Below, in pieces: positions 1 to 8,220 of a stretch of 64,000 nt of DNA. The DNA is from Bradyrhizobium symbiodeficiens (GTDB taxonomy: Bacteria; Pseudomonadota; Alphaproteobacteria; Rhizobiales; Xanthobacteraceae): contig NZ_CP029427.2 in NCBI RefSeq assembly GCF_002266465.3, forward strand, positions 1,986,501-2,050,500, given 5' to 3'. Position numbers and translations under genes: made by a program. The notes below the pieces were generated by a model that was not told the origin of the DNA, ran no database searches, and saw nothing but the letters and a program-made list of their open reading frames with translations. Every line of letters begins with the position of its first letter. The first letter of the stretch is position 1.

Positions 1-1679
1 TCGAGGAATGATGAGGCGCGGAAGGCGTGGACCCACCGGTGACCTCTATTGCCTTTGTCTTTGTAGATGGGCCGTTGAGTGAGGCCGAGCTGCTTCGAAG
101 TATCGAGAGCGCCTTTTTGCACGAGATCGGCCTTGAGTCGCCTCGCCGTAGCTCCCGTGCCGATAATCCGCTTAAGCTGGCTAGACGTGAGATAGAACCA
201 ATTCTCGCCCTTGTAGAATTGCCGATAGCCCGGCGCCGGAGCTTGCGCGGGAGTTTCTAGCGTAGGCTTGGCCTCGTCGAGATTCCAAAAGTCGGCGTAA
301 TGCCGGAGAAAGTAATCTCGCAAACGGCTCTCGGTGGCAGTCGGACGTGTTGGTCCAGTCGACACCAGGCTATCAAACTGACACGCCAAGATCGCTCGCA
401 AGAGATCGCGTCGGTGCCAGTTTACAATCGCATACTGAATGGCCAGGCAACCGGCGGCATAAACTGTGGCAAATCGAGCTGTGGCCCGTTCGAGTGGCCG
501 CAACCCGTCTTGGGAAGCGCGACGAGTTGCTTTCGTGATATAAGCTAAGCGTCGAGCAGTCAGAAACGTCTTGGCCTCCGAGAGCTGGGAGGGATTTTTG
601 AACAGCTTGCGCACAAACTCGTAGCCCGGCCGACCGAACGTCTTGCGGCAGCGCGTCTTTATTGCGTCAGTTAATTCGGCCCCACCTGCGACGCCGTGCA
701 GGTTCTCATAGACACCAAAATGGCCCTGGCCACGTGGCAGGACGACATCGACGAGACGGCCCCGGTGTTGGTCGTCGATGCTGAGGTTACCTTGTTCAGC
801 CAGCTGATCGAGGGTCAGGTTAGAGGTGCTGAGGAAATAAAATTGCCATGCTGGGACCATTTTGGTCTCGTTGTACCGAGCTTTCTGGCTGCCCTCTGAG
901 AGACGAAAGACGGCTTCAAGGATGGTAGCAGCTGCGTCCTTGGGAGTTCTGCCCGCTAGTCCCGTCTCATCGAGAACAAAGACAGAATGGCAATGAGCAC
1001 GGGCCGTCTGCTCTAGCTGATTGGTCGTCGTGTTCCAGCTTTCGGCAAACCCTTTGTCTGCCCGCACTGTATCACGGTGACAGCCCCAGATCGAGCCGAC
1101 GATCATTGCTACAGTGGTCTTGCCAGTTTCGGCCGGGCCAGTGATTTGAAAGCCGCCGTTCCGGGGGCCGTCGACCAGCGGCAAAATCGGACCGGTGAAA
1201 GCAAGGCTAGCACCGAACATTAGGCGAGAGTTACCGACACAAAGGTCGCCGATTTGTTCGTTCCATCTCTTTAGCGAGCCACGGCAACGGTACTTAGAGA
1301 GCATCTGGGGATCGAGAGTCGACAGGGCGCTCTCGACTCTGTGCGGCCGGTGTCCGGTGATGGAGCGAGGGCGGACATAAAAGGTGCTATGGAAGCCCAA
1401 GCGGGAGACGACCGAAAACTGATCATTGTTCTTGTGCCTGTATCGCTCCAACTGTTCGAGTACGACGCGCTGCGATGACGGTCGTATTAGCAAATAGCCT
1501 GTCTCAGCAAGGTCGGTGAAAATTCGATTCTTATCCAGAAGGTCGACGGCGGAATAGAGCGGCAACTTCCTACGCGAACCTGTAATGTCGACCTTGTAGT
1601 ATCGCTGGCCCAAATCATCCAACCCGTGGCCGATGATCTTGATCTTGGGGTGAGCGCGTACTTGGGAGGGCTTTGTCAT
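1..1679 (-). CDS. DUF927-domain P-loop ATPase, 3' end missing
   Basis: This open frame starts at the ATG at 1677-1679, preceded by a GGAG about ten bases upstream, and runs about 559 codons off the left edge without a stop. A Walker A motif (GPAETGKTT) lies at residues 181-189 and a Walker B-like FVLDET at about 234-239. The layout fits the DUF927 family, helicase- or primase-like ATPases common on plasmids and integrative elements. The C-terminal part visible here (from about residue 490) has winged-helix character (LTSSQLKRIIGTG). In this setting it probably serves replication or maintenance of the integrated element, which is inference. The stop codon and any C-terminal domain are outside the window. 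The family call is confident; the exact role is not. Confidence 0.8.
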   Translation of the reverse strand, partial: MTKPSQVRAHPKIKIIGHGLDDLGQRYYKVDITGSRRKLPLYSAVDLLDKNRIFTDLAETGYLLIRPSSQRVVLEQLERYRHKNNDQFSVVSRLGFHSTFYVRPRSITGHRPHRVESALSTLDPQMLSKYRCRGSLKRWNEQIGDLCVGNSRLMFGASLAFTGPILPLVDGPRNGGFQITGPAETGKTTVAMIVGSIWGCHRDTVRADKGFAESWNTTTNQLEQTARAHCHSVFVLDETGLAGRTPKDAAATILEAVFRLSEGSQKARYNETKMVPAWQFYFLSTSNLTLDQLAEQGNLSIDDQHRGRLVDVVLPRGQGHFGVYENLHGVAGGAELTDAIKTRCRKTFGRPGYEFVRKLFKNPSQLSEAKTFLTARRLAYITKATRRASQDGLRPLERATARFATVYAAGCLAIQYAIVNWHRRDLLRAILACQFDSLVSTGPTRPTATESRLRDYFLRHYADFWNLDEAKPTLETPAQAPAPGYRQFYKGENWFYLTSSQLKRIIGTGATARRLKADLVQKGALDTSKQLGLTQRPIYKDKGNRGHRWVHAFRASSFL

Positions 1680-2006
1680 GACTTGCGAACTCCGTTGTTT
1701 TTACGGAATCCGTTTACAAGTTCACATTATCACACGCGTTCGGGTGATGGAGCAAAGATTGCTGCAATCGGCTGTCAGTGAGAAATGTCTCCTAAAACGC
1801 ACGTTACATCGTTAAATGGGCCTGTTGGGGTCGCAATCGAGCTAAGGCCAGTGCAAAACGTAGAACACTGCAAATTTGATAAGCCGCAATCTTTAACAAA
1901 CGGACGTGCAACGATGTGAATCTGTGAGAGCTCACGCTTATGGTGCTTACAGCAGTGTTACCCAGGTTAATGCCATTGAGCCAGGCCTGTTTTGATAATG
2001 GCAACT
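1680..2006. other. Gene-free stretch upstream of the DUF927 gene
   Basis: No convincing coding frame is seen here. The stretch is AT-richer than its surroundings and must contain the promoter of the leftward DUF927 gene, but no clear -35/-10 pair could be picked out by eye. A 66-codon minus-strand frame at 1804-2004 has no protein-like character. Confidence 0.4.
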
Positions 2007-2720
2007 TCAGCTTATCGATTGCTTGTGTGCCGTCCGGCGACCGCAGGCCGTTTTTTGCTGCGAAGGGTGGGCGCGTGGCGCACCCTTCTGAGCGTGAAAG
2101 TATCGAGCAGCTTGGCGACTATCCGGCTCGTGCCCTACTAAGAGACGGCGCGTTCTAACTACAATCGGCTTTCGGGCCATCCTCCGATTTGTGCAACGGG
2201 GCGCATCATTGACACGGAGGGGTGGAGCGTTCGGCGGCTTTGTAGGGCCGCCAGGAGGCTCAAAATCGCTCACGTATTGTCGGTGGGAAACAGATCGTCT
2301 GCGATTATACGCAGCATCCTTGGCGCAACCACTTACGCCAGCGCGATCTTTGAGGAAGCTGACGAACGTTTTCGTTGGAACGTCCGAATGGTAGGCAAAT
2401 TCCAATACCCTAACCCAGCGACTATATTGCTTTCGCCCCGCGTCTGGATGGGTTGATTGCACCAAGACCCATGCGGCACGATGCGCATTTCGTCCTTCGA
2501 TCCCAAACTTCCGCGACAGGCGGCGCGTCAGCTTCTTTGATTTCCCGAATACCCGCCATCTTCGATAAAGGGAGTAAAGTACCGTCAAATAACTGTACAA
2601 AGGTCCGGCTCGACGAGCCCTCATAGAACGCCGGATCTGTATAGCTTGTTGTATGCTCCGCCAGTCATCCGCGGGAAACTGCCGCGGGCAGCCCGTCAGG
2701 GTACAATCGTCCAGATACAT
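2007..2720 (-). CDS. Hypothetical basic protein, 237 aa
   Basis: No family was recognised. The start is the ATG at 2718-2720, preceded by a weak AAGAAG. The first 130 residues look protein-like, with helical segments rich in Arg and Trp (DDWRSIQQAIQIRRSMRARR at residues 18-37) and an aromatic stretch around 40-55. The last 100 residues are Pro/Arg-rich and low in complexity, and the very end is encoded by an inverted repeat (GAAGGGTG at 2062-2069 with CACCCTTC at 2081-2088), so the true stop may have been altered by a frameshift. The gene lies between the DUF927 ATPase and a secreted hydrolase inside the element. Confidence 0.5.
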   Translation of the reverse strand: MYLDDCTLTGCPRQFPADDWRSIQQAIQIRRSMRARRAGPLYSYLTVLYSLYRRWRVFGKSKKLTRRLSRKFGIEGRNAHRAAWVLVQSTHPDAGRKQYSRWVRVLEFAYHSDVPTKTFVSFLKDRAGVSGCAKDAAYNRRRSVSHRQYVSDFEPPGGPTKPPNAPPLRVNDAPRCTNRRMARKPIVVRTRRLLVGHEPDSRQAARYFHAQKGAPRAHPSQQKTACGRRTAHKQSIS

Positions 2721-2776
2721 TCTTCTTGCCTCTGACTGTTACGGCAAGAAATTAGCCTTTGAATTGCGACGCGGTG

Positions 2777-3658
2777 CTAATTGATCGTCCCGCCCGCAAG
2801 GACGAGAAGGACCGATTTAAGGGTGCCTTCCGCGGCCGCCCGGTTGTAGCCTATGTGGTAACCGTGAAAGAGATGGGCTGGGACCCTGTCCTCGTAGGCG
2901 TGGTAGGCATCCTTCCAGACTGTGGCCCTCGCCGGTACTTTGCGAGCTGTCAAAACAGCTTCAAGGCATAGCTTAGGGCTGGCTGCCTCATCTTTCTCAG
3001 CCAGGTGGAGGTAGACAGGTGCGTAGAATCGGACGCTCTTCATGTACAGGCACGATGGCTGCATCGCAAATCCACTAGCGAATTTGTTCTCGTGCAATCG
3101 CCCAATTATCTCGTTCATGATAATCAGCGTCGTCGTGGCGCCGTTGCTGCGTCCAAGAACGTAGACTTGCTGCTGCTTGGCCAATCCCTTGGTGATCAGG
3201 TAATCTAAGGCCACGTAAGCGTCATCGGCACGCCGACGAGCCCATCCAAGTTGGCTGGGGTCACTGCAAATGCCATCTGGTCCTAAACCACGTGTCGAAA
3301 AGCTATCGAGCGCTAAGACGCCGTAGCCTGCTGCTGACAATCTGGTTCCGTAGTCCTGGACCCAGGCTTTGACCGCCGCATTCATGCCACTGCAGCCATG
3401 AAGCATGACGATAAATGGGGCAGGAATTTTGCCACTCTTCGGCAGCATCAGCTGGGCCGATAATTCGCCATCTTGCTGGACTCTGCCCCGCTCTTCGACA
3501 GTGCCATTCATAAAGTTCTCGGTCCAGCCATCGATATAGTCGTTGCCCGGTACCCAAGGCGCCGACCCGTTGGACGGAGACCATTTCATTCGAACAGTCT
3601 CTGATGTTGCTGCAGTCGCGAAAAGCAATTGGACAAGTATCAAAACGATTGCGCGCAT
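2777..3658 (-). CDS. Secreted dienelactone-hydrolase-family alpha/beta hydrolase
   Basis: The 293-residue protein begins with a signal peptide (about residues 1-19, ending ATAATSE), so it should act in the periplasm or outside. The oxyanion/HG region is MLHGCSGMN near residue 85, the nucleophile elbow is GRSNG near 170, and the acid and histidine of a Ser-Asp-His triad can be placed at AEKDEA and DAYHAYED. This is the dienelactone hydrolase / prolyl-oligopeptidase-like clan, which cleaves esters or lactones; the substrate cannot be told. The start ATG at 3658 follows GGGAGA. It is divergent from the XRE regulator, which may control it (inference from arrangement only). Confidence 0.85.
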   Translation of the reverse strand: MRAIVLILVQLLFATAATSETVRMKWSPSNGSAPWVPGNDYIDGWTENFMNGTVEERGRVQQDGELSAQLMLPKSGKIPAPFIVMLHGCSGMNAAVKAWVQDYGTRLSAAGYGVLALDSFSTRGLGPDGICSDPSQLGWARRRADDAYVALDYLITKGLAKQQQVYVLGRSNGATTTLIIMNEIIGRLHENKFASGFAMQPSCLYMKSVRFYAPVYLHLAEKDEAASPKLCLEAVLTARKVPARATVWKDAYHAYEDRVPAHLFHGYHIGYNRAAAEGTLKSVLLVLAGGTIN

Positions 3659-3720
3659 GTAAATCTCCCGATCTTCGCTGCAACTCTGTTGGGAAAAGAC
3701 AAAATGCCCGTCATATGGAC

Positions 3721-3726
3721 TATAAT
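3721..3726 (+). promoter_or_regulatory. Possible -10 box of the XRE gene
   Basis: A perfect TATAAT lies 40 bases upstream of the ATG at 3766 in the 107-bp divergent gap between the hydrolase and the XRE regulator. No convincing -35 box sits 16-18 bases upstream, so the call is weak. Confidence 0.3.
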
Positions 3727-3765
3727 CCCTAGAGACTATATGCCCGGTTGTGTTCCATCCTGCAA

Positions 3766-3975
3766 ATGCAGGATTGGCGCGTCATTGTTGGGAGGAACGT
3801 CCGCCGTCTCCGGCAACAGCGGCTAATGACCCAAGAAAAGCTAGCATTTGAGTCGGACCTCGATCTCACCTACATCGGTGGGATAGAAAGGGGGCGACGA
3901 AATCCCAGTCTTCTAGCAATGGCCAGGATTGCCGACGCCCTTTCGGTGCCGCTGGTAAAGCTACTGTCGGATTAG
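3766..3975 (+). CDS. XRE-family HTH transcriptional regulator
   Basis: This small protein (69 aa from ATG 3766) is essentially a single Cro/C1-type helix-turn-helix. The motif reads VGRNVRRLRQQRLMTQEKLA, followed by the YIGGIERGRRNPS recognition segment and a hydrophobic final helix. A TTG start at 3748 would add six residues; ATG 3766 is preferred because the family usually begins near this point and the start lies about 33 bases after a probable transcription start. Single-domain XRE proteins commonly regulate their own or a divergent promoter, so the divergent hydrolase is a candidate target. Confidence 0.88.
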   Translation: MQDWRVIVGRNVRRLRQQRLMTQEKLAFESDLDLTYIGGIERGRRNPSLLAMARIADALSVPLVKLLSD

Positions 3976-3983
3976 CAGCTCGG

Positions 3984-4316
3984 CTAGTATTCGTCCGCCA
4001 ACATCAATGTCATCACCCGCTCCGTTACTGCTGGATCCGCCGGGTTTGGTGAGTGATAGGTGAGCGTCTTGTCGTAATAATCGATTTTGAAAAAGACCCG
4101 AACGCCTTCAAATTCAAAGGCGCCGAAATCATGCTCTTCGTGTGGATCATTCGCGTTACAAAAGTCGTCAAATACTGCGAGTGTTTTCACGAGGCGTTGC
4201 ACTGCAGCCGAACCCATCGCGGCAATGCCTGGTGTTATCACGGCGCCGCCGCCTAGGAGGTTCTGTCGAAGGTCATCATTGAGCGCACGAATGCGTTCCC
4301 TGTCATTGTCTGACAT
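3984..4316 (-). CDS. DUF3768-family protein
   Basis: The 110-residue protein shows the DUF3768 pattern: an N-terminal RIRALNDDLRQ helix, then GGGAVITPGIA, then the acidic centre EEHDFGAFEFEG and VFFKIDYYD, ending in a short C-terminal helix. The family is abundant on rhizobial plasmids and islands and has no settled function. It converges on the XRE gene, with only eight bases between stops. A second, truncated DUF3768 gene lies at 27103-27153 next to an IS3 element. Confidence 0.85.
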   Translation of the reverse strand: MSDNDRERIRALNDDLRQNLLGGGAVITPGIAAMGSAAVQRLVKTLAVFDDFCNANDPHEEHDFGAFEFEGVRVFFKIDYYDKTLTYHSPNPADPAVTERVMTLMLADEY

Positions 4317-4408
4317 GGTTGAACTCCAAAGTGTGATTTGAGGATTTTGGAAAGGGTGGCTCGAAGAGCGTCGAGTCCGGGCGGTCGGCCGAACTCGACG
4401 AGGCTGTC

Positions 4409-4978
4409 TTACGAGGCTGTAGCTGGACCGGGATTGACCAGGGCGACAGCATGAATGTGTCGGGTTGCTCGGGGCGCCTTCGGGAAATCACGGTATCTCA
4501 AGGTGAGGATTTCGCCGTCTCGGTTCTCGACGACAGTCTCCCACCAGCCGTCTTCGGCGCTCTCGTGGATGAGAACCATATGGCCGACACCGATCTCGTC
4601 CCAGCTTCTAGGTAGTCCCGCAGTGATGGGGGAGACGCATGGTACGCTAGGGGTCGTTCCGGTAGACGCAGGCGATTCCGTCGAATTCTCCTTTTCGAGG
4701 CGCCGGGCATTCTCGCCTTTCGTCAAAAGAAGCTTGTCGTAGAGCGCTTTTCGAATATTCGGGATGAAGGTGCGGCCGCTAGCATAAAGTCGGCCGACCG
4801 GCAGCTTCATACCGTGCGGTACGAAGTCGTCTGGGGCTGGATGGAGGACCCAGCAATTCATGTCGAGCGCAGCACGAACGATTTCATCGCGCAGCTCGGA
4901 GAATCTTGCCCCCCGAGGCTTTCCACTTTCATCAAGCCCAAAGACGAAAAGCGGTGTCGCGTCGATTGCCTTTGTCAT
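4409..4978 (-). CDS. Hypothetical protein, 189 aa
   Basis: No family was recognised. The ATG at 4976-4978 (MTKAID) is preferred to the frame's first start at 4993 because GGGAGG sits at the right distance in front of it. The N-terminal 90 residues (FVFGLDESGKPRGARFSEL and a WVLHPAPDD segment) look compact. A Ser/Thr/Pro linker at about 105-125 leads to a C-terminal domain with a WDEIGVGHMVLIHESAEDGW segment that resembles a small beta-barrel. It sits upstream of DUF3768 on the same strand and is preceded by a strong hairpin at 5000-5021. Confidence 0.65.
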   Translation of the reverse strand: MTKAIDATPLFVFGLDESGKPRGARFSELRDEIVRAALDMNCWVLHPAPDDFVPHGMKLPVGRLYASGRTFIPNIRKALYDKLLLTKGENARRLEKENSTESPASTGTTPSVPCVSPITAGLPRSWDEIGVGHMVLIHESAEDGWWETVVENRDGEILTLRYRDFPKAPRATRHIHAVALVNPGPATAS

Positions 4979-4999
4979 GCTCGCCTCCCTCAAAAGCAG

Positions 5000-5021
5000 A
5001 AGGGGCCCGATGGGGCCCCTT
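5000..5021 (-). terminator. Strong hairpin in the leader of the 4409-4978 gene
   Basis: Perfect 9-bp arms AAGGGGCCC (5000-5008) and GGGCCCCTT (5013-5021) enclose a four-base loop. Read on the minus strand the stem is followed by CTGCTTTTG, so it can act as a weak intrinsic terminator for the upstream gene or as an attenuator. It ends only about 20 bases before the ATG at 4978. Confidence 0.5.
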
Positions 5022-5130
5022 GCTCTGCGACTGTTAGTTTTCCAATGTATTCTTGCCGTCGCTCGCGCGACCTATATTTTATCATAGAAGTATCTCCAGG
5101 TATTATATCGTAGACACGATGTATTCGTGT

Positions 5131-6099
5131 CTACTTCTGAAGCTTAGCACGAGTATTGGCGTCGTCAAGCGGTCTAAGTGGCTGTTTTGAAGCATGTTTT
5201 AGCCTCAAATGAGAACATAAAGAGAACAAATGACAATAGCGAAAATCGCATTCGGCTCGGTCGTCAATTCGATTGCCGTTACAAATATTTAGGCCACCGG
5301 CAGAGCAAAACCGCCAGATCGCATGCTGTATAAAGCGCGGAAAGATCATCGGAAAAGACGAATTGAACTGTTGAGCGTTGATGTTGCCGGCGACGCATCT
5401 GACAAGTTCAGCGCAACCGCCCTCTCGATAGCATTCGACCCCGTAGGTATGCGGCCGCCCACTCTCGGCAAGAATTCCGGTTCGATGCATAAAATTGTGA
5501 ACAAGAGTGTCTATAGCGATCATGTCGACGCCGGCTTGAAACCAACGGGGACGGTCGCTTGAGGCACCCAGCAAGACCGACGATAGAGTCATCGCCAGTA
5601 TCTTGTCCGATATGCCGTAGACGTGGCGAAGCGGCGCGATAAGCGGATCTCTATCGAACCCTTGCGGGAAAGAGGTGCTACTCGCTAGCTGCTTATCGAT
5701 CCAGCCGACGAGATCATTGTTTGCAATGTCGCGGACAAAGAGGAAGAAGCTATATGCGGTTTGATTAAGGCGCCCGTTGCGCAGCTTATGCTTTGGTAAC
5801 GAACACAGTTCAATGTGTTCCGGCTCAGAGCATGTCGAGCTCGTTTTGTCGTATCGACACCCATGAAAACTGCGATAACTTCGCAAGCGGGGGCAGGGAA
5901 CGTTCTGTTGGAGCGCTCCTTGTATCGCTGACCAGCTCGCGTTTCCGTGCTTGTCGAGGTACGATCTCGCGACGGCGTCAGAGACCCCTTGGTAGCTGAA
6001 GTTCGTGACTAGCCAGTCAAACAACCGTGGGGTGTTTCGCTGTTCGATGGCCTGTTGGATATTGTGGGCGTCGAGATCCGCCTTGATGTCGTCTATCAA
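5131..6099 (-). CDS. Hypothetical cysteine-rich protein, start uncertain
   Basis: No family was recognised. The frame holds 322 residues from a TTG at 6099 with scattered cysteines (residues about 68-100 and 230-285) and a long helical centre. The frame stays open and protein-like for about 38 further codons upstream, to a stop inside the end of the recombinase gene (reading, for example, LSDSVLRDKLKRPIQIVNRV just before the TTG), but has no ATG or GTG there. Either translation starts at the TTG or a non-standard, coupled start is used; a GGAGG overlaps the recombinase's last codons at about 6225. The order recombinase then this gene suggests one transcript. Confidence 0.6.
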   Translation of the reverse strand: MIDDIKADLDAHNIQQAIEQRNTPRLFDWLVTNFSYQGVSDAVARSYLDKHGNASWSAIQGALQQNVPCPRLRSYRSFHGCRYDKTSSTCSEPEHIELCSLPKHKLRNGRLNQTAYSFFLFVRDIANNDLVGWIDKQLASSTSFPQGFDRDPLIAPLRHVYGISDKILAMTLSSVLLGASSDRPRWFQAGVDMIAIDTLVHNFMHRTGILAESGRPHTYGVECYREGGCAELVRCVAGNINAQQFNSSFPMIFPRFIQHAIWRFCSAGGLNICNGNRIDDRAECDFRYCHLFSLCSHLRLKHASKQPLRPLDDANTRAKLQK

Positions 6100-6206
6100 G
6101 TTTATCGAACCAGCGAGCTCGCATACTCGATTGACGATCTGAATCGGTCGCTTGAGCTTATCGCGCAGAACGCTGTCGCTCAGGGGAACAGCATTTAGCC
6201 CAGTAG

Positions 6207-6782
6207 CTAGATGAGCGATATCAGCCTCCGTTGCGCATCACTATCGCCGTCGATGTAGCGTTGTGTGGTCTGAATCGAGCGATGGCCGGCTAGAAGCTGT
6301 ACATCTCGCAATGAGCCGCCCGCACTATGAACCGAGCGGGCTGCTCTCGTGATAAAAGTGCGGCGGCCGGAATGTGATGAGCAGCCGTCGAAGCCTAAGG
6401 CCCCGAACTTCCGGTAAAACCAAATAACAATGCTCTCTGGGCTCATTGCGCCGCCACGTTCTGATCGAATGATGGGTCCTTCGCTATAGCCTGATGCAAG
6501 CAGATCGCCCAGAGCTAGGCGCAAATGGGCATGAATGGGAATAAGTCGGCCGCTTCGCTTCTTGGCGATACCGTCGCGGACCTCAATACTTTGGCCGATC
6601 TCGCCCGTGGGCGTTAGGACCATGTCCCACGTCAGTTTGGCGATTTCAGCAGCGCGCAGGCCTGCCTTGACAGAGAGCAGCACAATGACCCGATTACGAA
6701 GAGGGTGTCGCGTCTGCTCGGCGAAAAACAAGAGATCGTCGATGTGGTCGGCCGAAAGTATTTTGGCCTGCTTGCCCGACAT
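6207..6782 (-). CDS. Minimal tyrosine recombinase (phage integrase family)
   Basis: The 191-residue protein is only the catalytic domain: Arg I at R43 (AGLRAAE), H137-SGR140, H167 in LLAGHRS and the nucleophile Y176 in QRYID are all present. The N-terminal core-binding domain of ordinary integrases is absent, as in some small integrases of genetic elements and FimB/E-like invertases. The ATG at 6782 is chosen; a TTG at 6794 is possible. It lies about 1.4 kb from the tRNA-Met fragment, which is the natural target of such enzymes. A palindromic repeat (6856-6896) lies just upstream and could be its operator or recombination site (inference). Confidence 0.88.
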   Translation of the reverse strand: MSGKQAKILSADHIDDLLFFAEQTRHPLRNRVIVLLSVKAGLRAAEIAKLTWDMVLTPTGEIGQSIEVRDGIAKKRSGRLIPIHAHLRLALGDLLASGYSEGPIIRSERGGAMSPESIVIWFYRKFGALGFDGCSSHSGRRTFITRAARSVHSAGGSLRDVQLLAGHRSIQTTQRYIDGDSDAQRRLISLI

Positions 6783-6855
6783 GTTGCTCAGCAATCGTTG
6801 TTGTTCGATTCTAGAGCGGCAGAGCCGAAGATCAACGGAAATATCGCACTATCGC

Positions 6856-6896
6856 AACTGATAAGGTTTTTAGAATTTCTTGATCACTTTTCAGTT
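6856..6896. repeat. Inverted repeat, AACTGATAAGG family
   Basis: AACTGATAAGGTTTT at 6856-6870 faces TCAGTT at 6891-6896, forming an imperfect palindrome. The same core recurs at 8034-8066, 28397-28421, 29993-30016, 50472-50564 and 51779-51910. Here it lies between the recombinase start and the end of the next gene. Confidence 0.6.
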
Positions 6897-6952
6897 GGAG
6901 TGTTCGTTTCGGCTCGACGTGAGTATGTGCGCGGCGCCGTATGAACGGCCGC

Positions 6953-7858
6953 TTATTCCTTTTGACTTGTTTGAATCAAGAGGACGTTTATGCCGCCGTC
7001 GTCGAGCGCCGCGACGGTTCGCAAGTCTGGCGGAGACATAAAATCAGTTGGACCCATAAATAGTTGCAAGACCTCGCCGCCCATGCGGGACATGTCGCCC
7101 ACATAAAGCCCGCGCCGCTTGCCTCTGTGTCTTAGCGCTCTCGCGGCGGTCAGTCTCAACAGGTCTCGGATCGTTGGGGACCAGTCATATTTGGACACTC
7201 TATAGACCTGGCGGCCGGATTCAGAAACCCGTCCGGGTTGGGAAGGATCCATATCGTAGAGCATTTCGACGAGAAAGTTCGCTAGGCTCAACACGCCTGG
7301 GGCCGAGGCACGAAGAGGATTGACGGGGCCGGAAACGAACCATCCCCCATCCGACAAAATTCCGTATCGTCCGGAGCGATTATCGAGGGAGAAATCACGA
7401 ACCTTTGGATCGAAACCGGGAGACACTACCGAAAATCGAGGCCATCGCTCGTAAAGCCAGAATTGCGGCTCATCCGGCGTGGAGGCATTGGACCGGCCAA
7501 CGACTTTCGTTTGCATTAGAACTGCTCGCCAATATTCCTTCGACTCGGCATTGATGTGCGAATGTAGGATCAGGAGATCGGCTAACTCGCACCTTGTCGT
7601 AGGCACGGGGTACGGCGGTGGGTCTGCGACGCGCACCATAGGCGATTGGTGGCAAAAGACTCCGGCGATACAGACTTTGATATTTTGACCAAGGATCGGC
7701 TGCCAAGCCCTAGTAATTCTATCGGCGCCGTTCTCGATCAATGAAGCCACGAAATCGATTTCAAGGCGCGGCGGGCGCGTCATGCTCCCGAGCTGCTTTT
7801 GGCATACGTCGTCAACGACAGACTGTGCTGTCGAAATTAACGCTGGCCGAATGCGCAT
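6953..7858 (-). CDS. Hypothetical protein, possible PD-(D/E)XK nuclease fold
   Basis: The 301-residue protein has no recognised name. Residues about 85-125 contain RCELADLLILHSH and, 13 residues later, RAVLMQTKVV; the spacing of an acidic residue, a hydrophobic strand and a Q-x-K strand resembles the core of PD-(D/E)XK nucleases. Later segments (GRYGILSDGGWFVSG, HRGKRRGLYVGDMSR) suggest a globular C-terminal half. If the nuclease reading is right it could be a restriction or element-maintenance enzyme. The ATG at 7858 is the natural start; a strong palindrome lies about 175 bases upstream. The nuclease suggestion is inference from a short motif only. Confidence 0.6.
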   Translation of the reverse strand: MRIRPALISTAQSVVDDVCQKQLGSMTRPPRLEIDFVASLIENGADRITRAWQPILGQNIKVCIAGVFCHQSPMVRVADPPPYPVPTTRCELADLLILHSHINAESKEYWRAVLMQTKVVGRSNASTPDEPQFWLYERWPRFSVVSPGFDPKVRDFSLDNRSGRYGILSDGGWFVSGPVNPLRASAPGVLSLANFLVEMLYDMDPSQPGRVSESGRQVYRVSKYDWSPTIRDLLRLTAARALRHRGKRRGLYVGDMSRMGGEVLQLFMGPTDFMSPPDLRTVAALDDGGINVLLIQTSQKE

Positions 7859-8033
7859 TGGAAAAACGATAAGAGAACCTTACCTGAAAGAACCGAGGCT
7901 TTGCCTTCGCTTGATACTATCGCAAAAGTTGCAGTCATCAATAGATCTTCCACGATCTGATGTCGCGGTAGACCTCGTTCTCTCGTCGCATGATCATGTG
8001 CCAGGCATGTTGATTGGCTGTCCGGGCAGCGCC

Positions 8034-8066
8034 AACTGATAAGGTTTTGAGAAAAGCTTATCAGTT
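8034..8066. repeat. Near-perfect 33-base palindrome of the AACTGATAAG repeat
   Basis: Arms AACTGATAAG (8034-8043) and CTTATCAGTT (8057-8066) are exact inverted copies. The inner TTTT and AAAA also pair after one G-G mismatch, leaving a GAG loop. It sits between the 6953-7858 gene and the tRNA fragment, so it may be an operator, a recombination site or a REP-like unit. Confidence 0.75.
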
Positions 8067-8220
8067 CGCGTTCGGTCCGATGTTCGATCGGGCAAAAGAG
8101 GGAATTGCGGCGGCGCGAGTGGCAGATCCACTTGGCCACGTGCGTTGCGGGCTTTGAAGCGGCCTCAGCTAAAGGAATCTAACGGAAGCTGATCAAGGCA
8201 GGACAGCGTTGCGATGATGG

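Noticed and set aside
2062..2088. Inverted repeat GAAGGGTG/CACCCTTC as a terminator
   Set aside because: It lies inside the 2007-2720 frame and is not followed by a T tract in the direction of that gene.
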